This document shows, piece after piece, positions 59,638-64,000 of a stretch of 64,000 nt of DNA. The stretch's first letter is position 1. Each line of letters begins with the position of its first letter. The DNA is from Pseudomonadota bacterium (GTDB taxonomy: Bacteria > Pseudomonadota > Gammaproteobacteria > JAKAQQ01), in contig JAJYFY010000003.1 in the NCBI GenBank assembly GCA_021785265.1, positions 1 through 64,000 of the forward strand, given 5' to 3'. A model generated the notes under the pieces. The model ran no database searches and was not told where the DNA came from. It saw nothing but the letters and a program-made list of their open reading frames with translations. The position numbers and the translations under genes are program-made.

Positions 59638-62284
59638 GTACCCGCTGGATGGTTTCGGCCAGCGTAATCGCCCGGATCGGTTTGACCAGATACTCGCGGA
59701 TTCCGGAGTTGAGGGCGCGGATCCGGGTCTCCGGGAGAATGTCGGCGCTGATCGCGACGAGCGGGAGAGCCGGGTGGTTGGCCGTAATTTGGCGTGCGGT
59801 TTCGATGCCGTCCATTTCGGGCATGTGGATATCGAGGAGCACGACGTCCGGTTCCACGCTCTCGATCATGCCGACCAGGCCAACCCCGTTCGGGCAGAGC
59901 CACACCCGGGCCCCCTGCTGTTCCAGCATGCGACCGATCAGGGTTCGGTTGATGGCGTTGTCCTCGGCCACCAGCATGCGGATCCCGGCAAGGAGCCCTG
60001 AGGGGTTCGCCTGAGACGGACGGGCGGGCGTCGGGATACGGGTCGTCGGGTCTTCAAGGATCGCCGTGACGGCCTGCTCAAGATCCTGCCAGGCAGCGGA
60101 GTCGAGGCCATGATCGTCCGGGTGGGTCTGTCCGTGGCTGCGGAGACGCGAGATGGCCACCTGCAGGGCGGGTAGTTTGCAGAAGCGGGCCGTGCCTTCG
60201 AGCTGATGCAGGGCTTCCCGGATTTTCTGTGGATCCGGATGGATTGTCCAGGCGTTGCGCAGGACCTCTACCTGGCGGGGCAGTTCCTGACGGAAGAGAT
60301 TCCAGAAATCCGCCTCCGAGTCGCGTCGCTTCGGCGCCGGTGCAGAAGGCGTGGCTTGGAGCAGTTCGACAAGCGCCTGTTTGAGGTCGCGGACGGTGGC
60401 ATGGACAGGCAGGCAGATGGCATTCCGAACCTGACCAATCCGCCGATGCTCCCGACGGTCGGCGGTGGCGGCCAGAACCAGCCGCCGCAGCCCCTCCGGG
60501 CCCGGCGCGGGTAACTCCCGGGTCAGCTCCGCGAGCCCGAGAATCTCGACCTCGAGAGCCGGTGGGCTGGCGTCCGGCCCGGGAGGTCCTTCGGCCGGAG
60601 GAATGATCTCAAAACCCCAGGCCGCGAAACGTCGTTCGAAACAGTCACGGTAGGCGGGAGGGCCCGAAAGGCGGATCGGATACGGGAAACTCGTGACCGG
60701 AACGGGAAGCGCTTCGGGAACCGGTGAAAAGCTGAGGCAGACTCCGAAACGGGTCCCCACTCCGGGCAGGCCCTCCACCCGGATGCTTCCTTTCATGGCT
60801 TCGACGATGCGCCGGCAGATCGCAAGCCCCAGTCCGACGCCGCCGAACCGGCGGGAGGTTGAACTGTCGGCTTGGGCGAAGGGCTCGAAGATGCGTGCCC
60901 GATCCTCGGGAGACAGGCCGATGCCCTCATCCTCCACGTCGAGATGGAACGTGATCCGGTCCGCCAGAATCTCCTGCCGTGCCCGGACACGGATCAAGCC
61001 ATGCTCGGTGAATTTGATCGCATTGCCGATCAGGTTGTTCAGGATCTGGCGCAGGCGGCCGGCATCCGCCAGCACCTGGAGCGGCGGTTCCTCATAGAGG
61101 TCCGGCAGGAAATCCAAGCCCTTCTGCAAAGCCTGTGGGGCGAGGGCGGCAATGACTTCCTCGAGCAGGATGTGGACATCGCAGGGCGCGTGCGAGAGGT
61201 CCAGGTGTCCCGCCTCGATCCGGGAGAAATGCAGGACTTCGTCGATGAGGCTGAGCAGGTGCTGCCCGGAGCGCTGGATCCACCCGAGGTACTCCTGTTG
61301 ATCCGCATCGAGGGGCGTGGCCGTGAGGAAATCGGCGTAGCCCAGAATGGTGTTCATCGGGGTGCGGATCTCGTGGTTGATGTTGGCCAGAAACGTCGTT
61401 TTGGCGCGGTTGGCGGCTACGGCCTGCTTGCGCGCGAGATCCAGGGCGACATTTTTGCTTTCCACCTCCTCCAGGGTTTCCCGGAGTTCCTGGGTGGCCT
61501 GGATGACCTCGGCCTCGAGCTGCCGGGTGCTGTGCCCGATCTGCTCCGCGAGCTGGTTGATGCCGTGCTCGAGTCGCCCCAGTTCCCCGTAGGAACTTTC
61601 CGGCAGACGGATCGACATCTGCCCTTCGGACAGTTTACTCACCGATTGCAGCATGCGGAGCACCGGGTGGGTGATCGAGCGGCTCATTCGCTCGGCCAGC
61701 ACAAAGGTCGCGAGCAGTCCCAGCATCATGAGGACCAGACCCTCGATCAGGATCCGACTTTCCTGGTCGCCCAGGTGCTCGGCGGAGAGCGTGACCCGGA
61801 CGGTGCCCAGGGTCTCCTCGGGTGCGGAGAGCTTTTTACTTCGGTGGTGGAAGAGTCCGTACACCGGGCCCACCGGAAGCGGCCGGATCGTGACCGGAGA
61901 GGAAAAGGTCCTGGCATTGCCGGGCGATCCGGAAATGAGGTTGGCGATGAGTTGGCCACTGCGTTCGACCCAGTTCATCGGCTCCCGCTTGCGGAATCCA
62001 CTGGCCAGAATTCGACCGGAATGGTTTTCGATCACGATCGAGGAGATAGCCGATTGGGCCAGTGCCGGATCGATCAGCCGGCGGAGGATCGTGGCGTTGT
62101 TCGACAGCACGCCGTACTGGGCGGCGGGTGCCAGCTGTCGGGACACGGTCTGTCCCAGGATCCGGCGGGAAGCCCGTAGGGCGGCCAGGTTGCTCGAGAC
62201 GAAATAGACGGCCAGGGCGATGGCGATCAATGCGGCGGGGCCCCAGGCGATCAGGAGCACCCGGCCGCGGATTCCGAGATTCAT
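59567..62284 (-). CDS. Hybrid sensor histidine kinase, BarA/GacS-like with permuted phosphorelay
   Basis: A 905-residue inner-membrane phosphorelay kinase. TM 9-30, periplasmic sensor about 31-178, TM 178-197, HAMP to about 250, coiled coil, HisKA with H304 (NINHEIRTPMNTILGYADFL), HATPase (N-box LRQILNNLIGNAIKFTEHG, GGVGLGLAICRRIVEAM). A degenerate receiver-like region covers 530-640. Then an HPt-like domain with H693 (ALHQLEGTARFCKL) precedes the real receiver, with acidic pair E774/D775, D818 (VVLLDIHMPEMDG) and K868 (YLVKPI). BarA and GacS end receiver-then-HPt, so this order is reversed. It is coupled to the upstream binding protein by a 4-bp overlap. Confidence 0.9.
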   Translation of the reverse strand: MNLGIRGRVLLIAWGPAALIAIALAVYFVSSNLAALRASRRILGQTVSRQLAPAAQYGVLSNNATILRRLIDPALAQSAISSIVIENHSGRILASGFRKREPMNWVERSGQLIANLISGSPGNARTFSSPVTIRPLPVGPVYGLFHHRSKKLSAPEETLGTVRVTLSAEHLGDQESRILIEGLVLMMLGLLATFVLAERMSRSITHPVLRMLQSVSKLSEGQMSIRLPESSYGELGRLEHGINQLAEQIGHSTRQLEAEVIQATQELRETLEEVESKNVALDLARKQAVAANRAKTTFLANINHEIRTPMNTILGYADFLTATPLDADQQEYLGWIQRSGQHLLSLIDEVLHFSRIEAGHLDLSHAPCDVHILLEEVIAALAPQALQKGLDFLPDLYEEPPLQVLADAGRLRQILNNLIGNAIKFTEHGLIRVRARQEILADRITFHLDVEDEGIGLSPEDRARIFEPFAQADSSTSRRFGGVGLGLAICRRIVEAMKGSIRVEGLPGVGTRFGVCLSFSPVPEALPVPVTSFPYPIRLSGPPAYRDCFERRFAAWGFEIIPPAEGPPGPDASPPALEVEILGLAELTRELPAPGPEGLRRLVLAATADRREHRRIGQVRNAICLPVHATVRDLKQALVELLQATPSAPAPKRRDSEADFWNLFRQELPRQVEVLRNAWTIHPDPQKIREALHQLEGTARFCKLPALQVAISRLRSHGQTHPDDHGLDSAAWQDLEQAVTAILEDPTTRIPTPARPSQANPSGLLAGIRMLVAEDNAINRTLIGRMLEQQGARVWLCPNGVGLVGMIESVEPDVVLLDIHMPEMDGIETARQITANHPALPLVAISADILPETRIRALNSGIREYLVKPIRAITLAETIQRVLSRSSRVQRPPQRPVPSPTRPPS

Positions 62285-63252
62285 ATCCCAAACTCGACCG
62301 GTTTCGGTCGGACGTGGCGATGCAAGGCCTTGAGAATCTGTGACAGGGACGGAAGCGGAATGCCCAGCGTGCCGGCGACCGAACGGTTGAGCAACACCGT
62401 GAATCGCCGGGGATAGGCCGGGGCGGGCAGTCGGGAGAGCCTGTGACTTGCTGCCGCGAGCACGATCGGCAGGGCCTGGCGACTGAACTGGTCGGGTGTG
62501 GAATAGAGGCCGGCTAGGGCACCGTCATGGACGTACTCGGGTGCGTAGCCGATCACCGGAACGCCATAGCGGAAGGCCCGCAGGAAGATTTCTGGAAGGG
62601 TGAGCGCATTGTAGACTGTGGCATCGGGGAGTTCGATCAGGGCATCGGTGCCGGGCAGGGCAAATCGGAATGCGCTGAAAATGGCTCGCGGTTCGGGTGG
62701 CGTCACGATGACATGGGCGGTATAACCGTGGGCATGGGCGATCCGTTCAATGCTTCGGCGTCGCCATTTCTGATTCTGGCTCAAAACCGCGGAGATCGCG
62801 TGCAGGCGCGGGATCAGGGTCACGGCCAGATCGAGAAAGCGTCCGAAGGGCTGGTTCAAGTAGATGGCCGTCACGGAAGCGTGTACGGATCGGGTCAGTC
62901 GGCGGAACGTTTCGCGGGTCACGTACAGGGCCAGAACCGGTGTCGTGGGATGTTGAGCGAGAAGCCAGGCGAGGCTCCCGGGTCCCACGGTCACGATGAG
63001 CACCGACCGGTCGAGGCGACCGATCTCCAGCGGGTCCATTCGGGTTCCCGATTGTCGCTTGAAAATCTCGATGCGGGTCACGCCCCGCCGGGACAAGGCG
63101 GCCTTGAGGTCACGGCCGAACGCCTGGTAAACCGGTTGACCCGCCCGCTCGATGAGGGTGAGTTCCGGGGCGGTCGGTCGGGCTCCGTGTGCCGGGGTCA
63201 TCCCCAAGCCAGCCACTAGCGCCAGGAGGCCCCCGATCAGGGTTTTACGCAT
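62281..63252 (-). CDS. Periplasmic ABC-type substrate-binding protein (TrpX-like), partner of the kinase
   Basis: A 323-residue exported protein with signal peptide LIGGLLALVAGLGMTPAHG and the fold pattern of the PF04392-type binding proteins (LIVTVGPGSLAWLLAQHPTT, PVLALYVTRETFRRL, ISAVLSQNQKWRRRSIERIA, LPDATVYNALTLPEIFLRAF, GVPVIGYAPEYVHDGALAGL). No permease or ATPase gene is near. Its stop overlaps the kinase start, so it more likely presents a ligand to the kinase than feeds a transporter. ATG 63252 is fixed by the signal peptide. The ligand is unknown. Confidence 0.82.
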   Translation of the reverse strand: MRKTLIGGLLALVAGLGMTPAHGARPTAPELTLIERAGQPVYQAFGRDLKAALSRRGVTRIEIFKRQSGTRMDPLEIGRLDRSVLIVTVGPGSLAWLLAQHPTTPVLALYVTRETFRRLTRSVHASVTAIYLNQPFGRFLDLAVTLIPRLHAISAVLSQNQKWRRRSIERIAHAHGYTAHVIVTPPEPRAIFSAFRFALPGTDALIELPDATVYNALTLPEIFLRAFRYGVPVIGYAPEYVHDGALAGLYSTPDQFSRQALPIVLAAASHRLSRLPAPAYPRRFTVLLNRSVAGTLGIPLPSLSQILKALHRHVRPKPVEFGI

Positions 63253-63298
63253 AGAATGAGATTCTAGCAAGAGCGGTGCGACCGGAACAGGGGGGGGT

Positions 63299-64000
63299 TT
63301 GAGCGAGCCGATACTGGCCTTTGATATCGAAACCATTCCGGATACTGCGCTGGGATCCCGCCTGTGGGGGCTCGAGGATCTCTCGGAAGCGGAGCAGATG
63401 GAGGCCATGCTGCAGAAGCGTCGGCAGGACACCGGCGGGAGTGAGTTCATGCCGATCCATCTCCATGCCGTGCTCGTGATCGGCATGGTCCTCCGGACCG
63501 ATCACGAACTCAAGTGTTTTTCCCTGGGCGCCCGTCTTGACAGCGAACACGAGCGGATCAAACGTTTTTTTTCCGGCCTGGACCGCCACAAGCCTCGTCT
63601 CGTCAGCTGGAATGGAAACGCCTTCGATCTCCCGGTCCTTCAGTACCGGGCTTTCCGGTACGCGATTCCGGCGGCCACCTATTGGGAAACCGGAGACCAT
63701 CTGCCGGAGTTCCGCTTCAACCACTACCGGTCCCGCTACCACTGGCGCCACACGGACCTCATGGACGTCTTGGGGGGCTACCAGTCCGGGCGCAACGCCG
63801 TCCGCCTCGATGAGGCCGCGCGCCTGGTCGGGCTGCCCGGCAAGCTGGACCTGTCCGGATCCGAGGTGCTCGCGTCCTATCTCGCCGGCGAACGGGACCG
63901 CATCGACCGTTATTGCGAGGTCGATGCGCTCACCACGTACCTTCTGTTTCTCCGTCTGGAACGGATGCGCGGCCGCCTGGCGGGCGATCGCTTTCAAGCC
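63299..64000 (+). CDS. DEDDy-type 3'-5' exonuclease, PolB-like, 3' end missing
   Basis: About 234 residues are visible and the frame is open at the right edge. It starts with TTG at 63299 behind a G-rich ribosome site. Motifs: ExoI AFDIETIPD (D9, E11), ExoII VSWNGNAFDLPVL, and ExoIII with Y-C-x-x-D in DRYCEVDALTTYLLF. This is the predicted PolB-like 3'-5' exonuclease family, probably acting in DNA repair or processing. It diverges from the binding-protein gene. Relatives are about 230-280 residues, so little is lost. Confidence 0.87.
   Translation, partial: MSEPILAFDIETIPDTALGSRLWGLEDLSEAEQMEAMLQKRRQDTGGSEFMPIHLHAVLVIGMVLRTDHELKCFSLGARLDSEHERIKRFFSGLDRHKPRLVSWNGNAFDLPVLQYRAFRYAIPAATYWETGDHLPEFRFNHYRSRYHWRHTDLMDVLGGYQSGRNAVRLDEAARLVGLPGKLDLSGSEVLASYLAGERDRIDRYCEVDALTTYLLFLRLERMRGRLAGDRFQA

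Noticed and set aside
60872-62179. Plus-strand open frame of 435 codons within the kinase locus
   Set aside because: The kinase on the minus strand has intact HisKA, ATPase and receiver motifs, so this is its shadow.
1-64000. CRISPR arrays, prophage or integrated plasmid
   Set aside because: No regularly spaced repeats, no integrase, no phage structural genes and no replication or conjugation genes were seen.

Overview
The window is GC-rich bacterial chromosome from a gammaproteobacterium. The evidence is gene order: fabD-fabG-acpP-fabF-mltG-tmk-holB-pilZ, rpoE-rseA-rseB-grx-lepA-lepB-DUF4845-rnc-era-recO-pdxJ-acpS, exbB-exbD-msbA-lpxK-trm112-kdsB, the mla cluster, and tRNA-Ser/dnaX/recR. 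The cell is Gram-negative (lipid A transport, Lol, Mla, type II secretion). Species cannot be fixed from the sequence; a chemolithotrophic gammaproteobacterium would fit but is only a guess.

Layout. 1-1822: 5' part of an exported Asp-box beta-propeller protein (minus). 2083-2820: gpmA. 2825-5204 (minus): a small exported protein, then agmatine deiminase and N-carbamoylputrescine amidase (agmatine to putrescine). 5306-12204 (plus): envelope-building run of one Lol permease plus LolD, a terminator, then exbB-exbD-msbA-lpxK-trm112-kdsB with stop/start overlaps. 12214-12951: a short-chain dehydrogenase (minus).

12952-21559 is the accessory region: an IS200/IS605-type right end touching the cusA stop codon, a CusCBA-type copper/silver efflux operon with visibly different base composition, a MerR regulator with a textbook 20-bp-spacer operator, decayed gene fragments, and a Phd/VapC toxin-antitoxin pair.

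21560-28559 (minus) is a type II secretion pseudopilus/platform operon, gspG-H-I-J-K-L-M-N, ending in a coupled UDP-sugar dehydrogenase. A rhombosortase-like intramembrane protease diverges from gspG and is translationally coupled to fabD, which opens the fatty-acid/mltG/tmk/holB/pilZ run (to 35837). Class I fructose-bisphosphate aldolase and the mlaFEDCB phospholipid transport operon follow, with mlaA and a FadL-type porin facing them. 42960-45402 (minus): PhoH-PIN, Bcp and GcvR. 45514-50154 (plus): dapA, a tiny lipoprotein, tRNA-Ser(GGA), dnaX, recR (no ybaB between), hinT and orn. 50507-59637 (plus): the sigma-E operon followed by the lepA-to-acpS run. 59567-63252 (minus): a large hybrid histidine kinase coupled to a periplasmic binding protein; the kinase tail overlaps the acpS end. 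63299 to the right edge: a DEDDy 3'-5' exonuclease, cut by the window.

Most genes are ordinary housekeeping. The points deserving a second look are the kinase/binding-protein pair with a permuted C-terminal phosphorelay, the rhombosortase beside the secretion operon, the mobile-element right end against cusA, the MerR/operator class mismatch, long poly-G runs inside rnc and pilZ, and an Era GTPase with an altered G4 motif.
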